Notes under the pieces: generated by a model
Databases searched by the model: none
What the model was told of the DNA's origin: nothing
Seen by the model: the letters and a program-made list of their open reading frames with translations, nothing else
Assembly (NCBI RefSeq): GCF_000739995.1
Contig: NZ_BBJX01000001.1
Location: 186,001 to 250,000 of the forward strand
DNA: 64,000 bases
Origin: Comamonas granuli NBRC 101663
GTDB taxonomy: Bacteria; Pseudomonadota; Gammaproteobacteria; Burkholderiales; Burkholderiaceae_C
Direction of reading: 5' to 3'
Shown here: positions 16,745-24,200 of the stretch, one piece after another
How the letters are laid out: every line of letters begins with the position of its first letter
Numbering within the stretch: position 1 is the first letter of the stretch
Program-made: the position numbers and the translations under genes

Positions 16745-17074
16745 TCACTCAAAGAGCTCGGCATGGGTTCCGGTACGGACAAAAATCACCAGGCCGTATT
16801 TGCCCATGTCCTCTAGACGGTAGAGCAGCAAAAAATCGCCACCAATGTGGCATTCACGATGGCCCTCCCAATTGCCGCCCAGCGGGTGGTCAAGCCACTC
16901 TGGCCCCAAGGGGGCATCGTTCGCCATCAGGAGCAGCATGGCCTCTTTCAGGCGCTTCATGTCATAGCGCCCCGATTGCGTCAGCCGCTGCCAATCCTTA
17001 TAGAAACTCTTTGCATAGTCTGCGGCGCGGGGAAAGACCGCACGCTTACTGGCTGCCGTTTTTTTCGAGCTCAT
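16745..17074 (-). CDS. yafQ: YafQ-family mRNA interferase toxin
   Basis: A 109-residue RelE-superfamily toxin, a ribosome-dependent endoribonuclease in the cytoplasm. The YafQ pattern is clear: LKEAMLLLMANDAPLGPEW, then DHPLGGNWEGHRECHIGGDFLLLYR in pieces, and the C-terminal RTGTHAELF that contains the catalytic histidine. The ATG at 17072-17074 lies inside the end of the antitoxin gene (29-base overlap), the usual arrangement for coupled translation of the pair. The N-terminus is Lys/Arg-rich and slightly longer than in E. coli YafQ (92 residues). Located in an accessory patch with a transposase, so probably acquired. All expected catalytic features are present, so it looks functional. Confidence 0.9.
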   Translation of the reverse strand: MSSKKTAASKRAVFPRAADYAKSFYKDWQRLTQSGRYDMKRLKEAMLLLMANDAPLGPEWLDHPLGGNWEGHRECHIGGDFLLLYRLEDMGKYGLVIFVRTGTHAELFE

Positions 17075-17318
17075 CAAACAACTCGGCGGCAGAGCTGAAG
17101 CGCGCCCGATGTGCCGCAGCCATTGTGTCGGCCTCCTGCATCGCCGTTTGCGTTTGGGCGTTGGGCACCTTGAGGGCAAAGGGCAGTTGTTGCTCGGCAA
17201 CCACCCGCGTCAAAAATACGCGCACCGCATCAGAAACGGACAGCCCCATGGCCGCCAATGTCTCGGTCGCCTGCGCTTTCAGCCTATCGTCCAAGCGGAC
17301 ATGCACCATGGAAGTCAT
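17046..17318 (-). CDS. dinJ: RelB/DinJ-family antitoxin
   Basis: A 90-residue antitoxin that would neutralise the toxin encoded downstream and repress its own promoter. The N-terminal ribbon-helix-helix reads MVHVRLDDRLKAQATETLAAMG followed by LSVSDAVRVFLTRVVAE, the standard DinJ DNA-binding fold when split at the turn. The C-terminal region (about residues 55-90) is the extended toxin-binding part, ending FDELEKNGSQ. The ATG at 17316-17318 is preferred to an upstream in-frame start because the family begins there (MTSMVHVRL). It is upstream of and overlaps the toxin gene. Confidence 0.9.
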   Translation of the reverse strand: MTSMVHVRLDDRLKAQATETLAAMGLSVSDAVRVFLTRVVAEQQLPFALKVPNAQTQTAMQEADTMAAAHRARFSSAAELFDELEKNGSQ

Positions 17319-17405
17319 TCGTCTCACCCTTTTTGTCAGTGAGATACATTGTATAGCGCCAACTGAAAATACCAACCGCGCAGGCACCTTGCCAGCACCG
17401 CAGTC

Positions 17406-18527
17406 TCAAGCAGCGCGGCGCTCAAACACCTGGCGCGCTGCGGCCATGCCGCGCATGGCGCGTTGCTGGCGGTGGGCGGCCCACTGCAGGAGTTGCGCAG
17501 GCGTGCCAACGGCCGAAGCGAAGCTGCGAAAGAAGGTATCGGCAGCGTTGATGAATGCTTCGGCGTCCATGCCCAGGCGCTGCAGCACGGCGGGCGTTGG
17601 CGCAGCAATGCTGCCGCGCTTGTGCGGGTGCACCGCGCGGCCTGTGACGTCCACGAGCTCCAGGTACTCTTGCAGCCCAAAGGGCACGGCCTGTGCGAAC
17701 CGGCCCGTGGGGTCGAAGGGCATGAGCGGCGCCTCGGGCAGCGCTGCCAGCTCCTGCTCGGGCTGCAGGCTGGGCAGGCGCAGCGCACCTGGCTGTGCGC
17801 CTTGCACCCCGGGCTCGCCGCCTGCCACTGCCGCATTTTGCGTGGCGTGAGGCGCAGTCACCGGTACAAATGACCGCCCCCGCAACTCGGCCAGACGGGC
17901 GGCGATGGAGGAGTGGGCACTGTCCTCCAGGGTTTGCGCCATACCTGCGCGAATGGGGTTCAGATCCACATAGGCCATGGCCGCCAGCAGGGCCTGTTCG
18001 TCCAGCAGGGCCTGGCTCTTGAAACGCCCCTCCCAGAAGTGGCCCTTCACGCCATCCTCGGCATTGGCCTGGCGCGCTATGGATTCATTGAGTACACGCA
18101 TGAACCACGACAGGTCGCACAGCCGCTGGCGGTAGGTGTGGGCCATCTCCTGCACCTTGGCGTGCTCGGCATCGCCCATGGCAGCGCGGACGGCCGGCTG
18201 CAGATAGCGCTGTACCAGCATGGGGCCGGTGAAGAGCCGCGTCCACCGTGCGAGCACCTCGTCGTCCGTCAAGACTGCGGCGCGCTCGGCGTCCACACGC
18301 AGCACCACATGGTAGTGGTTGCTCATCACCGCATAGGCCGCCACGTCGATGGTGAACACCGAGGCCAGCTCACGGATGCGGGTTTCGATCCAGCCGCGGC
18401 GGTGCTCGAAGCTCTGCCCGCTGACGGCATCGCGCCCGCAAAGAAAGGCACGGCGCACACACCGGTTGACCACGTGGTACCACGGCGTTTCGGCCAGCGA
18501 GATAAGGGAAGAGCGGGGACGGGTCAT
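17406..18527 (-). CDS. REP-associated tyrosine transposase (RAYT, IS200-like Y1 family)
   Basis: A 373-residue single-copy-type transposase related to IS200 TnpA, thought to bind and move short palindromic repeats. The HUH metal site is SNHYHVVLR (His71 and His73); an earlier typical WYHVVNRCVRRAFL segment starts the catalytic domain, and the helix MAYVDLNPIRAGM carries the conserved Tyr/Asn-Pro region. Residues about 245-373 are an extra C-terminal domain common in longer betaproteobacterial members. The gene has no IS200-type ends, but directly upstream are four copies of a TTAAAGTGGGTGTCC-like sequence and a duplication of its own first 90 bases (separate entries), which are its likely substrates or traces of its activity. 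Confidence 0.9.
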   Translation of the reverse strand: MTRPRSSLISLAETPWYHVVNRCVRRAFLCGRDAVSGQSFEHRRGWIETRIRELASVFTIDVAAYAVMSNHYHVVLRVDAERAAVLTDDEVLARWTRLFTGPMLVQRYLQPAVRAAMGDAEHAKVQEMAHTYRQRLCDLSWFMRVLNESIARQANAEDGVKGHFWEGRFKSQALLDEQALLAAMAYVDLNPIRAGMAQTLEDSAHSSIAARLAELRGRSFVPVTAPHATQNAAVAGGEPGVQGAQPGALRLPSLQPEQELAALPEAPLMPFDPTGRFAQAVPFGLQEYLELVDVTGRAVHPHKRGSIAAPTPAVLQRLGMDAEAFINAADTFFRSFASAVGTPAQLLQWAAHRQQRAMRGMAAARQVFERRAA

Positions 18528-18582
18528 GGGCGGAATCTAGAAAAGTAAGGTTAGTGTGTCAATTAAAGTGGATGTCCTTTTA
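18437..18582. repeat. Direct repeat, copy 1: 5' end and upstream region of the RAYT gene
   Basis: This 146-base stretch covers the first 91 bases of the transposase gene (start codon at 18525-18527) and about 55 bases upstream, including the first TTAAAGTGGATGTCC motif. A copy occurs at 18655-18800, offset by 218 bases, with about four substitutions (for example TTTCGG against TGTCGG, and GAATCTAG against GAGTCTAG). The near identity means a recent local duplication. Confidence 0.9.
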
Positions 18583-18795
18583 GTTACTATACAATTCATG
18601 CAATTAAAGTGGGTGTCCTGTATTTATCTTTAAAGTGGGTGTCCCTTTTATTCACGCAAAGGAAGGCACGGCGCACACACCGGTTGACCACGTGGTACCA
18701 CGGCGTGTCGGCCAGCGAGATAAGGGAAGAGCGGGGACGGGTCATGGGCGGAGTCTAGAAAAGTAAGGTTAGTGTGTCAATTAAAGTGGGTGTCC
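18561..18795. repeat. Four short repeats AATTAAAGTGGGTGTCC upstream of the RAYT gene
   Basis: Copies lie at 18561-18577 (GGATGTCC variant), 18602-18618, 18630-18644 (shorter, TAAAGTGGGTGTCC) and 18779-18795, all in the same orientation. Spacing is irregular (about 41, 28 and 149 bases), and unlike CRISPR there are no uniform spacers. They are the plausible recognition sequence of the adjacent transposase, equivalent to REP elements in enterobacteria. Confidence 0.8.
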
Positions 18796-18800
18796 TTTTA
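18655..18800. pseudogene. Direct repeat, copy 2: truncated duplicate of the RAYT gene start
   Basis: A second copy of 18437-18582, in the same orientation. It contains the first 91 bases of the transposase reading frame with the start codon at 18743-18745, then stops being homologous, so it is a 5' gene fragment and not a working gene. It ends 28 bases before the terminator of the S-layer-like gene. The fragment plus the repeats fill the 391-base gap between the transposase gene and the S-layer-like gene. Confidence 0.85.
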
Positions 18801-18827
18801 TTTAGGGTACGACGGCGGCCAGTGCGC

Positions 18828-18863
18828 AAAAAAGAACCCCCACTGCCTTGTAGGCAGCGGGGG
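18828..18863 (-). terminator. Intrinsic terminator of the S-layer-like gene
   Basis: On the minus strand the stem CCCCCGCTGCC/GGCAGTGGGGG (18837-18863, 11 pairs with one G-T, 5-base loop) is followed by TTCTTTTTT. It lies 55 bases beyond the stop codon of the 1177-residue gene. Strong stem and T-run make this the best terminator in the window. Confidence 0.9.
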
Positions 18864-18880
18864 CTTCGAGGTTCTCACCT

Positions 18881-18906
18881 ACACCGCCTACCGAGGTAGG
18901 CGGTGT
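18881..18906. other. Perfect 12-base hairpin just after the S-layer-like stop codon
   Basis: ACACCGCCTACC and GGTAGGCGGTGT are fully complementary with a two-base loop. It starts 12 bases past the stop codon and precedes the true terminator. It has no T-run of its own; it may protect the 3' end of an abundant mRNA from exonucleases. Confidence 0.7.
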
Positions 18907-18918
18907 CTCCGGGGGAGA

Positions 18919-21900
18919 TTAATACACTGCGAAGTTGGCAGCAACCAGCGCACCAACACCACCCAAGGTAGTAATACCGGTCAGCGAAGCCAACTGTACG
19001 CCGGCGCCAACGACAGCCGAGTCGGCATCAGCCCAAACTTCTGCCACACCAGTTGTGGTATTCAAGAACACCAGAACATAGTCGTCAGTAGCTGCATTCA
19101 GACCATTGACAGCAAGCTCCGCAGCCGCAAAGTTGGCATATCCAACACCATTCAGAACGATGATGTTATTGTCTGCTGCTGCGTTGAACGAGAAAGCGCC
19201 TGTGTTTGCAGCAATGATGCCGGCTGCAACATCCGATACATCAAAGGCCAGCACGTCGCCACCAACACCAGCCGCGAAGTCAACAATGACATCACGATCA
19301 GTGGCTGTTGCATTTGCAGCCGTAAATTGGATGCGATCAGAGCCCAAACCAGTCGTGATCGTATCGATACCAGCACCACCGGTGATGACGTCAGCACCAG
19401 CGCTACCAACGATCGTATCGTTACCAGTTGCGCCAGACGCATCAATGTTCAAGTTGTGCAAACCACCAGTCATGCCAGATGCATTGATGTTCAACACGGA
19501 GACGGACGCCGTGGCAACCGAATCAAACGAACGGATGTTCAAGGTTTCCAACTGCGTTGCAGTAGCCGTGTGGTTGGAGTCCACCAGGTTACCCACCACG
19601 GTGTCGTTCAGCGTCAGAGTCAGGGTCTGGGAAGCAGCCGAAGATTCGTTCGTGAAGTCGATGGTCTGGAAGTTGCGAACTTGTGCCAAGTCGTTGATCG
19701 ACACGTTGGCAGTGTTTACCACTTCATAGACGTTGTTGTTACCGATTGCAGCAACTGCAGTATCGGCATCACCACCGTTGAGACTCATGTTCTGGTTGGC
19801 GCTGGTGTCATCCAGAATAATGCGGTTGGAGGATACCAAACCGCTACCGGTGCTACTGTTAGCACCCACGAAGGTGACCCACTTGTTCTGTGCCAAACCA
19901 CGCAGATCGATCACTGCGTCATTTTCGGAATCAGTTGCCAGGTCTCCATCGTTATTGATGATAGTCAGACGGTTACCCGCGTCGGTCTGGCTGATGAAGT
20001 CGTTGTCGATAGCCAGATAGTAAGCGCCAGCATTTTGAGCAACGCGAACACCGCCGTTAGCAACCAGTGTGTTGGTGCCCAGACGAACCACATCAACGCC
20101 AGACAGGTTATCCCACTCGGAAGTTTGGACATCAATACGACCTGCGAATTCGCCGTCGATCACGATCGTGTCAGTACCCGTACCGGCCTTCACGGTGTCA
20201 CCTGAAGTAAAACCAGCGGTTGCAACACCTTGCGCGTCGAAAATCAGCGTATCGTTGCCAGACCCGGTGGTGATGTCCATAGAAGACACACCGTCAGCAC
20301 GAGTCAAGTCACCAAGACGCAGTTCAACGTTACCCACGTAGCTGCCTGCAGCCACATTCTCAACCGCCAGACGGTCTGCACCAGCAACGCCGTTGGACAT
20401 CGCACGAGCGACAGCCGTATCACGAGTAAGAGCAACGAAGGAGGTGAGGTCACCAGCGGCACCGTTGGTGGCGTTACCGTAACCGCTCACACCACCAGCA
20501 CCGGCGGAAGTGCCGCCATCGCTGTCGTTGCTGAAGTACTGACCCGCACGGCCTCCGTTCAGGGTCAGAGTACTGCCAGCTTGCGTGAAGGAACCAGCGT
20601 TGTTCAGGAACACGGTGTTGGATTCCGTGTCGTTGTCGGTAATAGTGGTCAGTTCGGCGTCTGCAGCGTTCAATTGGAAGTTAAACACTGGGTCACTATT
20701 AACGCCGTCAACAATAGTCACACCGGCCGTGTTGGTGGTCGTGTCGGTGCGATATGTAACATTGATGACATTGTTGGCAATGTCGCTGTTGCCCGTGGTA
20801 CCGTGAGCCAGTGTGATGGCGTTGGCCTGCGCATCGGTGTATTGGTTAAGGTTAACGGTCATGCCTTCAGCAGCGGACACGTTAACAGCACCAACACCAT
20901 TGTCTTGACCTTCGTTACGAATGAACGTAGTGGCCAAAGCATCGAAAGCGCGCGCATCAATCGTTGCAGTGTCTGCAGTCACAACACCGCCTTCGCTATC
21001 ATGACCGGACAGCACTTGCAGGGCTTGCACATTGGTCACAGTGGCAGTTCGCGTCGCACCAGTGCCCAGAGCGGAAATGATGTTGTTGCCACCGATCACC
21101 AGGGTGTTGGTGCCTGCGCCACCAGCGATGCGATCAGCGTCAGTTGCAGTCGCATCCAGATTCACGCCGTTGAGCAGCACGAAGGTGTCATTTCCAGCGC
21201 CACCGGTCACGGTCATCTGAACTGGCAGACCAGAGGTATCGTCCAGTCCAGCATTCAGTTCGGCGCCCAAGTGGATGCGCAAGTTACCCGTCAGGCTGCT
21301 AGCGTCGATGGCGGTCAACGAACCAGCCACGTTGACCAGGCCACCAGCGAAGTTGCTAGCTTCCTGCTGCTGTCTGCCCATCACAGCATTTACTGTGCCA
21401 AGGGTCACGTTCTGTGTGCCGCTGATGTTCAGGGTCTGCAGGTCTTCAGCAAAGAGGGTGCCGATGGCATTGGAGGCACCAGAAGACACCAGATTGATCG
21501 TCTCAAAACCCTGAGCTGGAGTACCCGCGTTTTCCTGCACCACCACGGAGCCCACCACCGCATTGTTCAGGGTCAGGGTAGTGCTGTCATTGTTGGCAGA
21601 AACTGCACTGCCCAGGTAGGTGAACGAAATGTTACCAGTCGGAGCGTTGGAGTTATTGATCGAGAGATTCGCGGTTGCAGAAGTAATGTTCTGAGCCGTG
21701 AATTGGCCACTGGTGTTAACACGAGACACATTGATGGCGTTCACACCAGCAGCGTCTTGCATATCCAGAATCTTACCGTCCGTACCTTGAACGCTAACGT
21801 TGATGGTTTCGACGCCGCGCAGGGTCGGGGTGATCGTTGGGGTCACGCCAAAATCGCGATCGTCAACAAACGAGAAGTTCAGGGTAGGGTTGGTGCCCGT

Positions 21901-22452
21901 ACCCGTCAACACATCGTCATCATCGAGAGTATTGACCTGGTCTGTACCACCGGGGGTGAAGCCACGCGGAGCGTTGAAAATGTTACCCACCAGGGTATCG
22001 GCGCCAGCGGTGAGGGTTTGCACCGAAGCGTCGACAACCGCGTCAGCCACGTTGGTGGGGTTGTTGCTGTAGGCGTTGTTGCTGGCAACCAGCTTGTTCC
22101 AGGCCGTGGCAGCGGCGCCGTAGGTGGCGTCGGCTTCCAGGTTGCTCAGCAGGTTGATCAGGTTCAGCACGATCTGACCGCGCGCCTGCACGGGGTAGGC
22201 TGTGAAGATCTGCACCAGGGCGTCTTCCAGCACTGCGTTGTCGATGCCTACGTTCTTGAGCACCGAGTCTGCCAGCGTGGCCGCGGGCACGGTGTAGAAG
22301 CCCTTGCCGATTTCAGCAGCGTAGGCGGCAGGGCCGTTCTGGGCTGCGAAGGCCAGGTTGTTGGTGTAGGTGTTGTAGCCTGCGGCCTTGCCGTTGAAGG
22401 CCTGGTACAGGCCCGTGACGACTGCCGGATTGCCAATGATGCTAGCGGGCAT
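18919..22452 (-). CDS. S-layer/RTX-like surface protein with beta-strand repeats
   Basis: A 1177-residue acidic, Asn/Thr/Ala/Gly-rich protein almost without Cys, Lys or Trp, typical of surface-layer proteins and giant adhesins exported by type I systems. It has no Sec signal. Residues about 1-120 are helical (GNPAVVTGLYQAFNGKAAG, QIVLNLINLLSNLEAD) and may anchor the protein to polysaccharide as in Caulobacter RsaA. The middle is a long run of beta-strand repeats (units such as LTLNNAVVGSVVV, ETINLVSSG, NVTLGTVNA). Near the C-terminus are RTX nonapeptides (GSAGADVITGGAGIDTITTG) followed by DVIVDFAAGVGGDVLAFDVSD, the export-signal region. RBS GAGGAAAT precedes the ATG. GC is clearly lower than in neighbours and codon use differs, which fits very high expression or acquisition. 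Confidence 0.82.
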   Translation of the reverse strand: MPASIIGNPAVVTGLYQAFNGKAAGYNTYTNNLAFAAQNGPAAYAAEIGKGFYTVPAATLADSVLKNVGIDNAVLEDALVQIFTAYPVQARGQIVLNLINLLSNLEADATYGAAATAWNKLVASNNAYSNNPTNVADAVVDASVQTLTAGADTLVGNIFNAPRGFTPGGTDQVNTLDDDDVLTGTGTNPTLNFSFVDDRDFGVTPTITPTLRGVETINVSVQGTDGKILDMQDAAGVNAINVSRVNTSGQFTAQNITSATANLSINNSNAPTGNISFTYLGSAVSANNDSTTLTLNNAVVGSVVVQENAGTPAQGFETINLVSSGASNAIGTLFAEDLQTLNISGTQNVTLGTVNAVMGRQQQEASNFAGGLVNVAGSLTAIDASSLTGNLRIHLGAELNAGLDDTSGLPVQMTVTGGAGNDTFVLLNGVNLDATATDADRIAGGAGTNTLVIGGNNIISALGTGATRTATVTNVQALQVLSGHDSEGGVVTADTATIDARAFDALATTFIRNEGQDNGVGAVNVSAAEGMTVNLNQYTDAQANAITLAHGTTGNSDIANNVINVTYRTDTTTNTAGVTIVDGVNSDPVFNFQLNAADAELTTITDNDTESNTVFLNNAGSFTQAGSTLTLNGGRAGQYFSNDSDGGTSAGAGGVSGYGNATNGAAGDLTSFVALTRDTAVARAMSNGVAGADRLAVENVAAGSYVGNVELRLGDLTRADGVSSMDITTGSGNDTLIFDAQGVATAGFTSGDTVKAGTGTDTIVIDGEFAGRIDVQTSEWDNLSGVDVVRLGTNTLVANGGVRVAQNAGAYYLAIDNDFISQTDAGNRLTIINNDGDLATDSENDAVIDLRGLAQNKWVTFVGANSSTGSGLVSSNRIILDDTSANQNMSLNGGDADTAVAAIGNNNVYEVVNTANVSINDLAQVRNFQTIDFTNESSAASQTLTLTLNDTVVGNLVDSNHTATATQLETLNIRSFDSVATASVSVLNINASGMTGGLHNLNIDASGATGNDTIVGSAGADVITGGAGIDTITTGLGSDRIQFTAANATATDRDVIVDFAAGVGGDVLAFDVSDVAAGIIAANTGAFSFNAAADNNIIVLNGVGYANFAAAELAVNGLNAATDDYVLVFLNTTTGVAEVWADADSAVVGAGVQLASLTGITTLGGVGALVAANFAVY

Positions 22453-22787
22453 TTGATTTCCTCAAAAAAGTGGATGAAAGCTCAAACCAGTGATGGGCTG
22501 GCAGGCGGCTGCGCACCTTTTGGCGCGCGCACCACCCCACCCTCCATGACAAGTCAGCTCCGGCATTATCACACGCACCTCCATCAAATGATGCTGTGCG
22601 CGCGCAACGCTTTTAGCAAACTTGGATCGGACTGTACGTGACCATGTGCCGTGCCTCAAGTGATGGCGGTCACACGTTTCTTGCGATGCCTGGGCGATGG
22701 AGCGGTTTGTTGCCGTTACACAACAGAACAGCTTCAAGTGGCACATGAAGTGTGCGCCGCAAACTGCAAGCGCCACAGCGGCGCCGC
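22453..22787 (-). promoter_or_regulatory. Long leader and probable promoter of the S-layer-like gene
   Basis: This 335-base gap lies between the S-layer-like gene and the TPR barrel gene. On the minus strand an extended -10 box TGTGATAAT (-10 hexamer about 22565-22570) suggests a start near 22557 and a leader of about 105 bases. No convincing -35 hexamer at 17 bases is seen, as is common for extended -10 promoters. No open reading frame with coding character was found here. Long leaders are typical of S-layer mRNAs. Confidence 0.45.
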
Positions 22788-24200
22788 TTACCACTGCGTG
22801 CGCAGCGCTATGTAGGGACCGTGGCTTTGCAGGCGGAACAGCTCCAGGCTGGAGCGCTGGTGCACCCATTCCGCCCCTACAGACCATTGCCAGGCCTGGC
22901 GCAGGGTGAACTGGTATTCCAGCCGCGCGGTCTGGCGCTGCAGCGTGCGCACCGCGCCCTGGGCCAGCAGGGGGCTGTAGCCGGTGGCGTCGCGGTAGTG
23001 GCTGGCCTCGGCGTCCAGCAGCAGGCCGCTGGCGGCGGCACTGCGCCACCAGGGCGCCAGGGGCAGGTAGGCCGCCAGGCGCACACTGTACTGGTGCTGG
23101 TTGCCGCCGGGGCGGTCGGCGTGCTGCGCGGCGTCGAGCCCCGCGCGGACGCTGGCCAGCCACTGGGCGCCGTTGTCGCGTTCGCACGCCAGGCTGGCGG
23201 CAGCACCCAGGTAGTGGCCGGTGAGTACGGCATTGGTCTGGTGCTGGCGCTGCTGCAGCTCGCCGCCCACGCGGCCCTGGCACTGGCGCAGGGGACCGGT
23301 ATGCCACTGCTGGGCCAGGCCGACCGTGGCTCCCAGCGATACATAGCGCGCACCCGCCTGCGCCTGCAGCAGCCCCAGGGCCGCCCCGGCGTAAGGGACG
23401 GCGGCACCCAGGCCGGTAGCCGGGGGGCGGTATTCGGCCTGGATTTCAGCCATGTGCGTGCCCGTGCCGTTGGCCGAGGGGCTGCGGCGTGCACGTACGC
23501 TGGCGAGCACGTCCCAGCGGCTGCCGTCGGCGCGCTGGCGGCGCATTTCCAGTTGCCAGTCGGCACGGGCGTAGATGCCGGCGCGCGCCTGGTAGCTTTC
23601 GTCGAGCGGCAGAATGACGGGCTGCCCGCCGATGGTGACGGAAAGCGCGCCGAGGTTGGGCGCGCCGCCCAGGTTGCTGTCGTACCCCAGGCGGGCAGCG
23701 ACGCTCATGCGCCGCTGCCAGCCCGCATCGGGCGGGGCGGCCAGGGCCTGGCGCTGGGTTTGCAGGGCCAGGCGCAGGTGCGGGGGCAGGCTGGTCTCGG
23801 CGAGCAGTGCGTCGAGCATGGCCTGGGCAGAGGCCGTGTCGCCCACCCCGGCCAGGGCAACGGCGTAGTCCACGCGCGCCTCCTGGAGGGCGGGGTCGAA
23901 CATCAGGGCGCGCTCCAGGTGGTCGCTGGCTTCGCTGTAGCGGCCTGCCTGGATCAGCATGCGCCCGAGCGCCGCCAGGTAGGCGGGGTTGCGCTGGCAG
24001 GCGCCGTGCACGGCCATCCAGGCGGCAAGGGCCGCGTCACCCGTGCCCGCGGGGAGTTCGGCCAGTGCGGGGCACGCTGCCGTGCCCTGGGGCTGCGGCT
24101 CTGCCTGGGCATGCGCTGCGGCCTGCATGCCCAGCAGGGCGGCCAGCGCAAGAAACACCCGGGTATCAGTACGGCGTGTCTGCGCTGAGCGGATAGGCAT
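22788..24200 (-). CDS. TPR-containing outer membrane beta-barrel protein
   Basis: About 470 residues. A signal peptide (RVFLALAALLGMQAAAHAQ) is followed by two or three tetratricopeptide repeats (about residues 50-140: AYLAALGRMLIQAGRYSEASDHLERALMF in part, then LQEARVDYAVALAGVGDTASA). Next comes VAARLGYDSNLGGAPN and a barrel of alternating strands ending YIALRTQW; the aromatic last residue fits outer-membrane insertion. This TPR-plus-barrel layout resembles Slam/DUF560-like and similar outer-membrane proteins, but no specific substrate can be named. The ATG at 24198-24200 lies inside the end of the cyclase-like gene (35-base overlap), so the FecR, cyclase-like and barrel genes form one operon. 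It may display or sense the neighbouring surface layer. Confidence 0.75.
   Translation of the reverse strand: MPIRSAQTRRTDTRVFLALAALLGMQAAAHAQAEPQPQGTAACPALAELPAGTGDAALAAWMAVHGACQRNPAYLAALGRMLIQAGRYSEASDHLERALMFDPALQEARVDYAVALAGVGDTASAQAMLDALLAETSLPPHLRLALQTQRQALAAPPDAGWQRRMSVAARLGYDSNLGGAPNLGALSVTIGGQPVILPLDESYQARAGIYARADWQLEMRRQRADGSRWDVLASVRARRSPSANGTGTHMAEIQAEYRPPATGLGAAVPYAGAALGLLQAQAGARYVSLGATVGLAQQWHTGPLRQCQGRVGGELQQRQHQTNAVLTGHYLGAAASLACERDNGAQWLASVRAGLDAAQHADRPGGNQHQYSVRLAAYLPLAPWWRSAAASGLLLDAEASHYRDATGYSPLLAQGAVRTLQRQTARLEYQFTLRQAWQWSVGAEWVHQRSSLELFRLQSHGPYIALRTQW

Noticed and set aside
18561-18795. CRISPR array made of the repeated AAAGTGGGTGTCC sequence
   Set aside because: The repeats are 14 to 17 bases with irregular spacing, one pair arises from a duplicated gene fragment, and no cas genes are present.
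20230-22641. An 803-codon plus-strand frame opposite the S-layer-like gene
   Set aside because: It is the antisense of a protein with clear RTX and beta-repeat character; no domain or ribosome-binding site was found.
22462-23307. A 281-codon minus-strand frame upstream of the S-layer-like gene
   Set aside because: Most of it is another frame of the TPR barrel gene; the remainder is the leader region with no coding character.
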